A stretch of DNA of 64,000 bases from Epiperipatus broadwayi (GCA_028023455.1 JAQFVV010012508.1:2167877-2231876); one strand, 5' to 3'. Counted from the stretch's first letter, positions 1-12,682 are shown. Made by a program: numbers and translations. Notes: generated from the sequence alone by a model not told the origin.

Positions 1-424
1 ATAACTATACGCAAAAACATATACAAGATATGCTTAAAATCTGAATAAAGTTCAAAATTTTGGCCTACTGCACTTTCAACTAAGCAATCAAGTACCAACC
101 CACAGTTAAACATACTCAAAGTGACATGGAAAGTAATATACAAAAAGTGTATAAACAGATCTTGGATAAGGCTGAGCAAAGGAACAATAATACGAAATGT
201 ACATAATTTCAAGATAGGAGATAAAGTTTTTATAAAAATGCCCCATCTAAATAAGCAGTTAAGAAAATAAATATCAACAATTTAACTACCCATATGAAGT
301 ACCATTCATTATTGTGAAGCAATCAGGTCCAAATGCCATTTGTATAGATATAGAAGGAGAAATTAGGGGTACATACAATGCCTGCATTTTGAAGCCATAT
401 TTTGATCAGTCAGTGACCACATAA
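1..424 (+). pseudogene. Ty3/gypsy integrase C-terminal remnant
   Basis: The first 424 bases translate, with at least one frameshift or stop near 270, into the C-terminal part of a Ty3/gypsy integrase. Two blocks are clear: FKIGDKVFIKMPHLNKQLRK around 210-268, the usual post-catalytic GDKV(F/W) block, and then YPYEVPFIIV...YNACILKPYF, ending at a TAA at 422-424. The integrase catalytic core and the rest of pol lie upstream of the window. The element runs on the + strand and is followed by a polypurine tract and a probable 3' LTR at 988. It is decayed and not expected to be active. Confidence 0.75.
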
Positions 425-613
425 TTAACATACTTAGTTTATATGCAAGTTAAAAGATAGGCATGAGCTTTAGCTGAAACTAAAAAGAAAAGGGGGATGG
501 CATTAAAAAGTATAGAATCATTAATTTGTGATGAGAGTATATCCAGGTAAAAGCAAAAGCAATTACTGGGATACTTTAGAACCAACCGAGATGTAGGAGT
601 TGATCCATACAAA

Positions 614-832
614 ATGATGGACACTCCAATATTTCATTTAGTCCTTAAAAAATTCCAGAAAGTCTTAAAAGAGAGCAGGGTGAAGACTAACAAATTCAAC
701 TATGTGCCATCTGCAACAGAGACATATTACCAGTTGAGTTCAAACTATATAACCATCATAAGAAAAAAAAGACCCATATATAAATCTCACTTTAATGTAG
801 TTAATGAAGTAGGAAATCATGAAAGAACTTAG
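614..832 (+). CDS. 72-aa open frame between integrase and LTR of the gypsy remnant
   Basis: An open frame of 72 codons rich in lysine lies between the integrase end and the 3' LTR, where some Ty3/gypsy elements carry an extra ORF. I recognise no domain and there is no clear membrane segment. It may be a remnant of such an ORF or chance coding capacity. Confidence 0.2.
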   Translation: MMDTPIFHLVLKKFQKVLKESRVKTNKFNYVPSATETYYQLSSNYITIIRKKRPIYKSHFNVVNEVGNHERT

Positions 833-987
833 GTACAGGAGAGGGAATATCAGAAGATAAAATGAGTAGGCTTTATAACCTTTCTTTGAATAGAAAAACA
901 GACAATCCAACACTAAATTAATACATACATTACTTAAGTGTTAAATTTTTGATATCACAAAATTTTAACCCTATAAAGGTCGGGGAT

Positions 988-1447
988 TGTTAGGGTAGAT
1001 TACAATCCTATTGAAACTAGCCTTTATTAATCCATACCACCAGATCAAACCTGTTTAAAACATAAGCTTAGTTAACAGGTGGTTGAATATGCACTGTCAT
1101 TTTTTGTAAACATACATATATATATATAGGTGCATGACAAATGTTTGCTTTATTAAGTCAAATTAAACAAATGTCACAATGAACTAATTTCCCTTGTTTA
1201 ATGAAAAGTAAAAAATAAACAGTTAAAGAAATCCTTCATGTGTATATATATACACCAACAATGAGTTATTTATCAATGTGTTATACATCATGAATAAGGA
1301 CTTAGACTTAGTAAACATAGTGATGACCTAATGTCAAGCTAATATTTAGGCAACCAAGCTAATATTTAGGCAACCAAGTATGTAAAATAAAAGAATTCTA
1401 TTATGTAATTTTATTTTTTAACTACAATCAATACAATACATGCAACA
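988..1447 (+). repeat. Probable 3' LTR of the gypsy remnant
   Basis: Begins TGTTAGGG directly after a purine-rich tract (AAAGGTCGGGGA, 976-986) and ends TGCAACA, giving TGTT...AACA termini. It contains AATAAA at about 1386, near the 3' part. A perfect 20-bp tandem duplication (1336-1355 and 1356-1375) lies inside. No second LTR is in the window, so the borders are inferred from termini and polypurine tract only. Confidence 0.55.
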
Positions 1448-3479
1448 ATAAACAGCTACAGCAAAGGAAATGGAAATGCTAGTATACTAAACCCTGGAAA
1501 CTAAACATGGTATAAAAACAAACTCAGTTCATTTCCATCATCTTTTTGTTATTTTTTAGATGATACAATAACTGTACAAAGCCAACTTTTAAAGATCAAA
1601 TGTTCGAATCCAAGATAAGATGGATGATTTGTTCGAATATTCCAGACTATCCATATAATTTTCATAGTGCAAAATTATAAAAAACTGTTACTGATGTTTA
1701 AACAGAGAAAAGTTTGATAAATTCTTCCAGTTTGACAAAAGAACTTAACTGATTTTAAATTGATATTTAAAAATAAAAACTGGCTATTATTTGAACACGG
1801 AGAAAAAATAAAACATCACCAGCATATATATAAACAATGAAGTAATTTTTTCTTATATAAGCTGTTAAATGCCAAATAGTAAATTAAGAAAAGTAAATCT
1901 GTTATGAACAGCTGTGCAATGTATTCTGGCTAAATTAACATTGCCATAGGACTGGAGTGCTACAGTCTTACCATAGAAGCATGATGATTTAATCTACTTG
2001 CCCATTTAATGACTAAAGAAACATCAAATATTCTACAATAAGTGCCTAAATAGATCCAGAATGAAAGCAACTGCAAAAAATGGAAACATTTCAAGTGCAT
2101 TACTGAAGAATCCTAGCAAATGATGAATGACTTACTGAGGAAGGATGATCAGAAGAGAGATTGACTGTATCCATAAAAGATATTATTGCCAAACTCATGG
2201 ACATTAACTAAGATGAATTAATGAATGTTTTGATTTATTATATATATATATATATTTGTAAAAATTCTAGTTTTATTTTATCTCCATACTTGGATGCTTA
2301 AACATATCTATAACTTGGAAGAGTCCACTATGATTGAAAGCAACAAAGTGAAGAGGGGGAAATTATTAAGTTAGACAAAATATTTTTTTATGTTAATAAA
2401 GTTTAGATCAGCCTTTCCACCATGGTGACTTGACATTTGATCATCACCACTATGATATGGAATGACGTAAGATTTTTTGATACTATTCCATATTAAGCAC
2501 ATACACTACTACAGGACAGAATATTATTTGTTTTTATTGTTAACTAACAATTGTTTACATTTATTTTTTTGGTACAAATGACTAACCTTCTAGTGCAGAT
2601 GCTTTTTCATTTCAACTTTAGGTAATTGTACATAGGTAGGGGGTTCCCAAAGAAGATGTAACATCAGTGACTGGAATTGGATGGCAAGGCTATTATGGAT
2701 ATACTTTTGTAATATTATAAATTAGTTAGTCAGTTTCGTGGTCAATTTAATAAAAGATTTTTTTGTAATTTTGCTTTGTAAATAATTAGTGCCTTGTTAT
2801 GTACTTCTACCATGGGTCGGGATTGGAATAGTAAATCATTTGATTACTGGTATAATAGAAATACATTCTTGAGATGCACAATTATATTATTTTACCATGT
2901 TTAAAAATTTTGAATTTTTGTTGTTATTTTAATAAACGTCAATTTGATTTAAATTAAATTGGTCTCTAGTGTATCAAAATTATTTATTCATCTAGTTTAT
3001 CAAAATCATTTATACATTCATTCATCGTCTTATAACTGAATACACACACATATATATTTTATTCTAATATAATAATATAGTAGTAATATGTTTGGATGGA
3101 TCTTTAAATCAATTGGAACCTGTATAGAGGTGTAATAGTTTCTATCTAGTGTAAATTCACCCCTGAAGAGAGCTGAAGGCACATTTCTCCCTGAGCTTGA
3201 ATACGGAGACATAACGGAAACTGAAAGAGGGGTTAGGTATGGATGAACTAGCCCAAATTGTATCTAAATTTAATGGGTAAACTTAGAGCTAGCCCCCTTG
3301 GAGGTAGATACAATCATAGGTTAGATACTTCATCACATCAGTCGGTGTCCTAGCAGAAGACCCTAGGTCTGACTATAGTGAGATGTGCTCCCCCTCTTCT
3401 GGTGGAAAACCTGGACCATTATAATGTAGAGTGAATAATTTGCAGTTACACAAAATCCATACTGAAACTATCTAAAACT
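1448..3479. other. AT-rich stretch, no recognised feature
   Basis: Low-complexity AT-rich sequence with a short (TA)n run near 2240. A somewhat GC-richer patch at 3160-3440 has no open frame I recognise. No exon, RNA gene or mobile-element protein was seen. Confidence 0.5.
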
Positions 3480-5640
3480 TTTCTCATTGCCACCTCCCCT
3501 CCTATATTCAATAAGTAAGGTGATAATATGCTTGCCTATCTCATCACTTCATCTATTGAAAATGAATCGAAATTTGTCTGTGTTATTCTCACTTTGGCTG
3601 TTTGTCTCATATAAGGACTATAACAGATGTACCAAATGGGGAGAATATCCCATATTTAGCATCACCTTTTAAATCATCCAGAATCAAAAGTTTTTTTATA
3701 ATCTATAAAAATGTACAGAAATATTAATTATAGAAATTCTCTAGCCTTATTGAGAATATTGGGCAGAGTAGTTATCTGAGCCCTTGTTTCTCAGTCCGGT
3801 CTAAAATCTACCTGTTTTTACATCAATTTACATTCCATTTTTGCTTGTATTTTATCCAAAATTATCATCAGCATTATTTTTGTCTTGTGAAACTAATACT
3901 TTTTTTGATATCATTACAAATGCTGCTGCAATCCAGTCCTTAGGCCAGACTTCACTCTTTCAACAGGAACTTTCTCTGTAATCTATCTTCGATTATATCT
4001 CTTTTTTTCTTATACAATTTTGCAATATTTCATCTGGTCCTGATGATCTGCTGTTGGAAGTTCTTGGTATGGCTCTTATTACTTCTCCTTTTAATAGCAG
4101 TGATTTGCATTCAGAAACTGGTATATTAAACATTATTGTATCACTGATGTACTTGTTTTCACAAAACTCCAACCAGTCATCTTTGCTAGATCTAACAGCA
4201 GTCCACCAGCTTTGTCATAGCCAATCTTGGTATAAATTTTCCTTTTTCTGTACTATCACACTTTTCAAATTCCAAGTTATTTATATAATCTTGTTTGCCC
4301 ATTCTCACTCTCTTTTGTATCTAGTTTCAACTCTATACATTTTATAGGATCACAGTTCTTAATTCTTTTTTTTTTACTATGATTCATTTCCATTGTTTCC
4401 TCTGTAAATCAATCTGCCATTTTTTTTTCTTTCAAACAACCTTTTTCATGACTTTCAACAAGTTGATTTTTAACTTCAGCCATACTTATCTACAAACATT
4501 TCATTCAGTCAGATATTCAAATCGATTTGTTAATCTGAAAATATATTGTGATAGGCTACCACCAATTATATATCTGCATTTAGTCTTTTAATATTTTTTT
4601 GCCTGATATTACATAATTTCATCTCTCTGCCTGCAATCGAAAGCCGGTGATCTGTCTCATGTTCAGCTCCTGGATATTGTCTTGCACCTCTTAATACTCT
4701 TTCTCCACTTCTTATCAACTATGATATTGGATATTTGGTTCCTAGTAAGATTATCAGGTTTTGTTCATGTATACCTTCTTCTATGTTGTGGAAAGCTTAT
4801 ATTTGCTATGTTGTAGAAAGCTTATATTTGCAATAATTAAATTATTTGCATTGCAGAAATCTATCAAAATTTGACCAACCATGTTACATTTCCCCAGTCC
4901 ATATTGGTTAGTAATTCCATTATCATTTTTTTCATCAACTTTGGCATTCTTGTCACCTTGGATAATAGCCATTTCCCTGTTTGTCCATTTCTGATAAACT
5001 GACTGCAATATTTGATTGAACTGCTGAATATCTTCACCTGTCATTGCTATCACAGATGCATAACATAGTATGACTATGAGATCCTTTAGTGAAGCCCACG
5101 TATGAACTAGCAGTCTTTTTTTCCCATCTATTGACTCATATTATATCTTTTATTAATCCACATGTCTACATCTTAGTGATGTTTTCCAGGCAATATAACA
5201 TTGTTATATGCCCATTCACTGTGTTGTAATCTCCAATTTGTGATTTTTTGTTTTTTCCAAACTGCAAATGTGTTCTCCAAGATCCTTTCTAGTTTCTGCT
5301 TCATCAGCCTCAATTACTCTAAAATTTCTTAACATTCCATGTGGCACTTCTCATCTCTTTCCACAGTTCTAATCATTCATTACTTCCTAATATTTTGCAT
5401 TAAATTTTGTAACTGATTTTGCCTTCCAATATCCACATTTTTATTTTATTCTGATTGTTCAATAGAGGATATAATTTGTGATTATTCTGGTAATGACTCA
5501 GCCAATTTGAATCATTTACATTTTCCATCATCAACAAATTTCCTGACACAGACATTCTCACTACTTTTGGAATCTTATGAGATAGTAGGATCCAATGCAT
5601 TTGTACCTTGCTGGAACCAGAATACTGTTTTACCAGCATT
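3480..5640 (-). mobile_element. Degenerate non-LTR retrotransposon (LINE), endonuclease plus RT region
   Basis: The reverse complement carries blocks of an apurinic-endonuclease LINE. The clearest is 5053-4781, with QFNQILQSVYQKW, GDKNAKV (the GDFNAKVG block of this nuclease) and LIDFCNANNLIIANISF. Further along the same strand TRNQI and IIVDKKWRKSIKR correspond to the conserved RNQIDYI region that follows. Weaker RT-like pieces such as YRESSC and VWPKDW continue towards 3500. Stops and frameshifts are frequent, so this is a dead copy. An earlier block near 5400-5640 is probably the start of the nuclease. Family assignment (RTE/R4-like) is by resemblance only. Confidence 0.7.
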
Positions 5641-5784
5641 TTGATCTGGTGACTCTAACAGCAAGTCATACATCATCACCTCACCCTTTATACTCAAAGG
5701 TAATCTGATTTGGTTGATGACTTCATGCCCTTAAGCAGTAGCATTTTTTATATCACAAGTAAATAAAATACAATATTAGCAGTC

Positions 5785-6111
5785 ATCTCATCTGGTTTAG
5801 TTATACAGCCAAGCAAGTGTATCCAGGGTGTGGCCATTGTGATGCACTAACAGTTCTTGGGAGCCACAGATATCATGGATAATCAAAGATGGTCAGCTCA
5901 ATTTAATGGTCGCTGCTCCTTTATCAGAAGTATTGACATTTCCGTGCACTCCATAAATGAAACTATTAAAGCATTTATCTTATCTGGTTTAGTTATACAG
6001 CCATATCATTGATAATCAGTGATGGTCATCCCATTTCAATGGCAGCTGCTGACCTATCAGAAGTACTACCTCTTTTGACATGTCCATGAACCCCATATAT
6101 GAAATTATTAC
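5785..6111. repeat. Imperfect tandem duplication, two units
   Basis: A segment containing TCTGGTTTAGTTATACAGCC, a GATGGTCA motif and a stretch ending CATAAATGAAA occurs at 5785-5974 and again at 5975-6111. The two units have diverged by substitutions and indels, so the duplication is old. Confidence 0.6.
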
Positions 6112-6261
6112 ATCCAAAAATGAATAGACATTTAAATTTTCAGCAGAGTTTAGTTGCTTTTAAAAAAAATAGAAAGTTTTTAATAAAAGCACAAAAATAT
6201 ATTGTCAAAATTCAAAACAAACTTTGAAAACAGAAGCTTCAATTATATTCTGTTTGTATTT

Positions 6262-6580
6262 GGACAGTCTTTCAAGATCCCTTCTGCTATCAATCCTATC
6301 TCATATAACCCATACACATGATCACGTACATGTGAAAAAATATATAAATGATCTCCAGTATATGAATTTTGTGCTAAACCAGCATTCATCAGTTGGTCCG
6401 AATCATCGTTTCCCACACACACATATATATAATCAGTGCACGGTTTATTTTAAGATAGCAAAATTTTCAAACTTTAATGGATAGGCTTCAATCTACTTCA
6501 CCCTCCAACTCTTCAGCTGTCCATACCATTGAAAATCTGACGATGGTATGCTCATATCCTGGGTTGTCAAAGTATATGGA
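6262..6580 (-). repeat. Hammerhead repeat family 1 copy, core damaged
   Basis: A - strand copy of the abundant family-1 repeat. On the reverse complement the CTGATGA box is intact (6389-6395 region), but the GAAA box reads AAAA, so the ribozyme should be dead. Stem II is still recognisable. Confidence 0.65.
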
Positions 6581-7221
6581 TTATGCTTATATTTCGAAAA
6601 TATTCTATCAGCACTGTAAGATTAATATTTTACTGTTAAAAGATTACATAATTTATTTGGTTGCCATGATTTGAAATAATAGAACCATAACATTTAGAAA
6701 TATATATTTTTAAAAAAATATTTTTTTTGTATTCAATATATTTTTTGTCAAAACATGACTGTGAAATCACAGGTGTTGAAAACATGAATATGATGATGTA
6801 ATTGGATTATATTTATCCATCTTTACAAAAATCTGAACTTTTTCAAATTAATTTTATTTATAAGGCAGTATCTGTTTTTTTCTTCTTTCCTTTAAACATG
6901 CAATTCTGATCTAAACCAGTTGTAAAATGTGTAAGTTACCTTGGTTATAGTTTCTACAATCTGTTTAACTTATCTCTATTATATAAAAAAAACACCTCGC
7001 AGCAGTACGGAAATGAAATGAGATTAATTATATTATTGATTACTGAAGATAGCCTATGAAGTAATAAAAAAAAGTTGATAACTTCTGCATTGAAAATGAA
7101 TTATTTATTAATATAAATTTTTAAAATCACATTAGGGTGTGTGTGCTAACTTGTATTCTTTGCTTTTCTTTTGTATTTTACCTTTTTTTAAAAATAAATT
7201 CTTATGTTTTTTTATTTTTCT

Positions 7222-7325
7222 TTCATATGTCATAGCATCGACCGGGAGGCGAACCCCCAACCGTCTGCAACCAACTACTTGCTTGCACGGCGGCTGCGAT
7301 GACCTCTCCGATAATGCTATGTAAC
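7222..7325 (-). mobile_element. tRNA-derived SINE, long-variable-arm subfamily
   Basis: Reverse complement of a tRNA-like body: an acceptor-like AGCATT end, an A-box-like region, a GGTTCGCCTCCCGG B-box region, then GCTATGACATATGA followed by an A-rich tail (T-rich on the + strand). Shared 3' sequence with the copies at 14166, 29124, 47854, 51977 and 61563 defines one family. Confidence 0.75.
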
Positions 7326-7525
7326 AAATAAAAATCGTAAATTGATCGTTTACATGACTTCATAGAATAAACACACTCATATATATGAATTATTTTTTAA
7401 AACGTGTTTGAGTACCTTTTACATAATTAATGGGGGTTTGAACCCAGACTTTCAAGCTCCCTACAATCATCTACTCTATCCAATATAACCGATATACATA
7501 ATCATATACATGTGAAGAAGATAAA

Positions 7526-7589
7526 TGATCTCCAATAGATGTATTTCATGCTGAAACAGCCACTCATCAGTTGGTCTGTGTCATCATCT
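7526..7589 (-). ncRNA. Hammerhead-ribozyme motif, family 1
   Basis: On the reverse complement: inner stem I strand CCAA, CTGATGA (7564-7570), a stem II hairpin, GAAA (7544-7547), stem III region TACATC, then TTGG closing stem I. The core is intact; stem III and the stem II loop carry substitutions. Confidence 0.6.
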
Positions 7590-7714
7590 CCCACACATAT
7601 ATATAATCAGTGCTCTGTTTATATTAAGATAAAAAATCTACCCACTTTAATGGACAGACTTCAATTCTCTCCACTCTTCAGCCATCCATATCACTGAAAA
7701 TATGATGATGCAAT

Positions 7715-7771
7715 TCTCAAAGCCTACTGATGAGTGCTGGTTCAGCATGAAATATGTATACTGGAGATCAT
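7715..7771 (+). ncRNA. Hammerhead-ribozyme motif, family 1, stem I strand lost
   Basis: CTGATGA at 7727-7733, stem II GTGCTG/CAGCAT, GAAA at 7749-7752 and stem III ATA/TAT are intact. The 5' strand of stem I (CCAA in other copies) is replaced by CCTA after a local deletion, so self-cleavage is doubtful. Confidence 0.55.
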
Positions 7772-8035
7772 TTATCTTTTTCACATGTACGTGGTCATGT
7801 GTATCAGTTGTATTGGATTGAGTGGATGACTAGGGAGCCTGAAAATCTAGGTTCAAATCACTTTTAATTACATCTAGATAAAGTATATACATTACACGTG
7901 TATTTCTGTTACATAATTATAAATATTAAATATTTATGCATATTTTGCTTGGCATATATGTTTTAGATCTAAAAATCAGAAAGTTTTTATGAATTAATGT
8001 ATAAGCAATATTGTAATAATAATTGTCTGTTTGTG

Positions 8036-8568
8036 GTGATGGTATTTTAGTTGTGATTATATATTGGATTATTTCCATCGTGTAATATTAAGTATTAAAT
8101 GTCTTTAGAAAAATTAAACATTATTTAAATGTTTTCATTATGTTCAACACTTGGTAATAGCACACAGGTTAGTTTACGCACAACATTTCGAGAGGTAATA
8201 TTCTCTCTTCTTCATGTGTTGCTGGCCTGACCACTGTCAGTACTAGCATGGACCCTTAGATTTTTGAAAATTGAATTTTAAGGTAATGCTGTAATGAAGC
8301 ATTACCTTAAAATTAAATTTCCAAGAATCTAAGGTTCCAGGTTCGATTTCCATGCTAGTACTGTCACTGGTCAGGCCAGGAACATGTGAAGAAGATGGGG
8401 AGAATAATATTTCTCGAACATTGTGCATATACTAACCTGTGTGCTATTACTAACATTTGAATGTATTTGGAATATTTAAATAAAGTTAAATTTTTCTAAA
8501 GACATTTAATACTTACCTTAGATGATGAAAATAGTCCAATATATAAATACAACTAAAATACCATCACT
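8036..8568. repeat. Foldback element with terminal CTGAAGAAG-type motifs
   Basis: A long inverted repeat centred near 8300. The outer arms GGTGATGGTATTTTAGTTGT and its complement, the GCACACAGGTTAG blocks and the central AAGGTAATGC palindrome all pair. Each arm contains a motif of the form TGAAGAAG, hairpin (GAGAG/CTCTC), CGAA(A), resembling a hammerhead core. No transposase is encoded. Confidence 0.75.
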
Positions 8569-8935
8569 GCAAATCTTCAGGAAATCACAATATACTGGAT
8601 TATTTTCATCATCTAGTTGCATGGTTTGAGAACATTTTAAACTTTCAAATGTATTCAGTTATTTGTAGTAGTATACAGATTAATATATAACAATATTTCA
8701 AATAATATCATGCTCATTTTTTTTCTTTGGTACTGCTAGTATAATCAGTGATAGCGAGAATACAAATTGAACCAGTAATAAGTTCTTTCCAATTTCTTCA
8801 TTTTTTTTCTTTTAATGGCAAAGTTAGTGAATGTTTTCAAACATTACTGAATATCACATTAGGTTGTCTTATTTGCCATTACCATGTGAGTAATTTCTTT
8901 CAATCTTTTTATTTTTATTGTACTAAGATCTAAGT

Positions 8936-9135
8936 GCAGTGTTCTCAGATCCAAGGCTCCTCACTGACGAAAGCTGTAAGCTAGCAACTAGTCTGGAGAT
9001 ATTGAACGAGTTGGCACTAGATAGGAATTTTATGTACAAACATTCCTGCATTCGTTGGTTATTCTGGCATGCACTAAGTGGTGCTACTCTGGGGAGAGTT
9101 TTGCCTCTGAATATTTTTGTATATTTCATCCAACT
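8936..9135 (+). repeat. Hammerhead repeat family 2, + copy
   Basis: Copy of a repeat also seen at 27040, 30408, 32050, 36587, 48151 and 53140. Conserved blocks are CTCAGATCCAAGGCTCCTCA, GCACTAGATAGG, CTGCATTCGTTGG and GGAGAGTTTTGCC. The hammerhead motif lies at 8958-8999. Apparent ORFs on either strand here are by-products of the repeat. Confidence 0.75.
8958..8999 (+). ncRNA. Hammerhead motif, family 2, GAAA box mutated
   Basis: Stem I strand TCCTCA, box CTGACGA (8964-8970), stem II AAGC/GCTA, then GCAA in place of GAAA (8984-8987), stem III and cleavage triplet CTAGTC, closing strand TGGAGA. The GAAA change should abolish cleavage. Confidence 0.55.
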
Positions 9136-9259
9136 TATGTTCGTTGGTTCATATATGTTCTGCTATTTTAATCTAATTGCCATATGTTCTTTTAATAATT
9201 TTCTAATGGGATGATTAATTTCACTATCTTTTTATATTTATGTAATATTTCATAGAAGC

Positions 9260-10110
9260 AGTTTTTATTATTCAACATTTCAAGATGAAGTTTTGTAGAG
9301 AATAGGATTTCGGATAGTATGCTATGTATGGCTCGGAAAGTTAGTCTCATATTGATTGCAGATTTCTTTGATTTGATCTATGAATAAATTATGATACTAA
9401 TCATTCTTTCTTCTCTTTTGTTGTCTATTTAAAGTTTTTTAATGATACTTAATAGATAACCATTCTTTATTTGGTTCTTTGTTGAACCTCTACTTTTCCA
9501 AGTCACTGGCTTCTGAATGATCTTCTTTTGCTTTGATTGGGATATAGTAATTCCACGTTTTGTATGACCATAATGATCGAAGGTATGTGCTAAGTATTTT
9601 TCTATATGATTGTATTTTCCGTGAATAGTTGCTTTTCACTTTGCCAAAGTTAGTTTTATCTCAAGTTCATTTAAAATTGCCAATTTTTGGTCTTGTTCTA
9701 ATTTCGTTATGAATTTAACTGAATGAGATATGTTGTTGGTGGGTATCCAAAATATTTGTGTAAGTACTTCATAATATGGTCATGCAAAAAGGTGTATCAT
9801 TGGTATAGTAAAGCCAGAGTTTGGATTGAGTTGGAGTAGTAGTTATAGTTTCAAATTCTTCCATGTAAATATTGTTGATCAGGTGTAATAATGGTAAACT
9901 TGTAACCATTCCCTGATTTTTTTGGAAATCCTGTATTGTATTGCATGTTACTGTTGTACAGGAAATAGTATTTTGATTTATTGGCAGCCATCTTTGTTTA
10001 GTTTTTATATATATTACAATGTCATACATTCTTTCATACCAATAAATAATCATTTTTATTTTGCTTTTTTTTTTAAATTCCAATTTCAAAGTTAGTGTAG
10101 TCAAATAACC
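9260..10110 (-). pseudogene. Penelope-like element reverse-transcriptase remnant
   Basis: The reverse complement contains a 111-codon open frame (10104-9769) whose C-terminal half reads NNIYMEEFETI, then KLWLYYTNDTPF. This corresponds to the PLE RT block with a NLFME.FE motif followed by the catalytic YVDD box, here altered to YTND. Downstream, after stops, FDHYGHTKRGI resembles the conserved HP.SHKRGVV block that follows the palm in PLEs. Loss of a catalytic aspartate and several stops show it is inactive. Alternative: another RT class, but the order of motifs fits PLE best. Confidence 0.6.
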
Positions 10111-10548
10111 AGTGATATAAAAAGTTTATAATGACTGGACATTTTATTGTGTTTTCTCACTCATAATATTTACTTCCAAGAACAATAATTTTGTCTCTAC
10201 TTCTGACTCTCATTTGTAATCAATTGACATTAGATAATCTTCTGTTATATTCAGTTTCTAGAATCATTTACAATAAATTTGATTAATCTATGAAAATTAA
10301 GGGGCGTAAAATGAAAAAAGCTGTTTTGAAAGTACTGTTTTGAAAGACTAAGCTGAAAAAGTTATGTTGTTTGGTTATTAATTTTTAGATCTAATGATAA
10401 AAGAAGTTACATTTGCATAAAACTGAGATTATTAAAACATATAGCTAAAATGGCTGTCTGTTTAAAAGTTTAAAGTGGTAGCTGCCTAAACTTGAAAGTA
10501 AGTTTATATAGAAATAATTATTTTGATAAAAGATAATCTCATTATAAC

Positions 10549-11227
10549 TTGCCAATAATGGCTTCAAAAACGAGTACGTCTAAAATGATAAGGAAAAAAG
10601 CGTATAACAGTCTACCAGATATTGGCAAGGTTTACGGGAATTCCTTCTGCGCAACAACTTCCCAAGGAAACGCAGTTAAAACTGAAACATCAAAAATTGT
10701 GAAAACTAATGTTAATATCAGAAAAACAGCTAATAATTCTGCTATTCTTAACGACATTGATACAAATAGTCAAACAAATAACCGTACAAAAAGAATGCAA
10801 AAAAAAATAATGTAAAAGCTTCTAACAAGAAAAAAATTAAACGAACCCGGAAAACACAGATAAATTTCAATCCTCAAATAAAGTTAACAGATGGGGTGAA
10901 CAAATGGAACTCATTGAAAACAATAATAATATGCCTAATAGTATAAGTCGTAGTCCTCCCAGAAAACTGAGTAAATTTAAATTGTTAACATTTCTTAATG
11001 ATAACAGTGTATCAGTAGCTCCTAACACAGCGGAAATTATATTATCTGAACAAAAAAAAAGTCAAAAAGCTATAACAAAAGTTAAAAACTATATCTATAT
11101 GCTCAAAAATATATACCTAGATATTTTGATCCCAAGTCTCATTGATGAAAACAATAATATGAAAGCACTTTTGGCTTATAGACATAACAGTACTTCCATC
11201 CAGAGACTGTCAATTAATAAAACATAG
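10549..11227 (+). pseudogene. Unidentified coding-like segment, two overlapping frames
   Basis: Two + strand open frames (10549-10815, 88 codons, and 10904-11227, 107 codons) lie close together. Just past the A-rich run at about 10800 another frame stays open (NNVKASNKKKIKRTRKTQIN), so a single indel may have split one protein. The composition is rich in Asn, Lys, Ser and Thr and looks disordered; there is no recognisable domain. It could be the N-terminal or gag-like ORF of a dead retroelement, or chance. I assign no function. Confidence 0.3.
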
Positions 11228-11863
11228 AGTTGTTGATTTTGAAATGGGCTGATAAGAATTGCTCTTGAAATCAATGACTTAAAAATAGTGTAATCAAAAA
11301 AGAAAATACACAAAAAAAAATGAGAGAAAGCGTGCAGGTATGAAAAAGACTGTGTATCAGAAATATTACGCGGTCTTTGATGAGCCAACATTATTGTTTA
11401 CAAAGGTATTAGATGATTATCTGGTTCTGGCATGACTTATTGATTATTCAATGCTGATCTTCATATCTGAAGATTATTTTACTATCTCTGTGACCTATTT
11501 CAGTAAATCAAATTCATCGGGTCACTTGTAAAGAAATATTGAAAAGAACCTTATGTCGCATTAGTTATCATGTTCGTAATGTCCTCAGCGCAGGGTTTGG
11601 GTTCATAGAAATTTCTGAGTTTTAATAAGTTTTTCATATAGCTCTCTGTTGATCACCTAACTAACTAAACACTATTGATTGGTAAAATTTGGTATTTAAT
11701 TATTCACACTGCATAATTCGTCAGACTCATGAATAATGATTTCTTCACTACATGAGAGAATTGTGGGAGATGCTTTTGTCCTCCTGGGTTATATATTTTT
11801 GATATATTATGAAATAAAGAAGTTAAACACTCTATTAATTCATTCTAAAACTAAAATGTTAGA

Positions 11864-12013
11864 TGTATATAAAGTCCAATCTTTGAATTGTAAACTATGG
11901 CATTACAAGATTCATGGGATATTTTCCAAGAATTTTGATCTATATAAAGTCCAATCTTTGAATTGTAAACTATGGCATTACAAGATTCATGGAATATTTT
12001 CCAAGAATTTCGA
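11864..12013. repeat. 75-bp tandem duplication
   Basis: A 75-bp unit beginning near TATATAAAGTCCAAT is present twice in a row with only two differences, so the duplication is recent. The period is a multiple of three, which lets a chance 112-codon + frame run through both units. Confidence 0.9.
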
Positions 12014-12682
12014 TCAACTGTGCCAAACCTTTATCATTATTAATCAGAATAAACTTGAGCCATATTTAACTTAATCATGATTTGTTATTATTTTAGAGTC
12101 TAAAAGCTAAAATATGTAGTTATTAAAGGTGATTATCTTCATAGATAACAAGCATGCATAAAATTATATTCTAGAATTATAATTAAGTTTTTACAATCAA
12201 CTGTTAAACTATCAACAATCTCAACCTGTAGTCAAGGCAACCTCCTTTAACAATAAAGATGGGAACACTTTTATCTATGGTTTTACATATTTATATAGAC
12301 CCTAAAGATCGCAACTTGGCCAAGGAGTGTGAGATTAATAATTCAAAGAAGGTTAAATAAACTCCATTAAACAGGCAAATATACTCTATTCTGAAGGCAG
12401 ACTAATAATCAATTATAACTTCTAGATTCTGAATAGATTAAATATTATTTACAAAATCTTAGTTATAATCTTTTGCATATTTGGATTTTTTTTTTTTACA
12501 GATTTGAAAGTATCACTCAAATACATAACTGTAATTATAATGGTAAAAAGAAAAAATATATTTTAAAAAATATTCCTATACTTGTTGCTTAAAAAGTTTA
12601 TTAATTAAACAAAAAATAATTTAAATAATATTAATTAAAATTAAATAATACCTAATTCATCACTTCCTTTAACCACTCTACA
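12014..12682. other. AT-rich stretch, no recognised feature
   Basis: Homopolymer and AT-rich sequence. No conserved open frame, RNA gene or terminal repeat was seen. Confidence 0.5.

Larger units (their letters stand above)
7430..7872. repeat. Foldback element with a hammerhead repeat in each arm (family 1)
   Basis: Two family-1 copies face each other: a - copy from about 7430 and a + copy ending about 7872. Each arm ends in the tRNA-like terminal block whose outer edge reads GGTTCAAATC or its complement. Each arm carries a hammerhead motif roughly 100 bp from its outer end, giving one long inverted repeat. Confidence 0.7.

Noticed and set aside
8939-9214. ORFs on both strands over 8923-9214 as genes
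   Set aside because: They coincide with a hammerhead family-2 repeat present many times; the frames are not kept in other copies.
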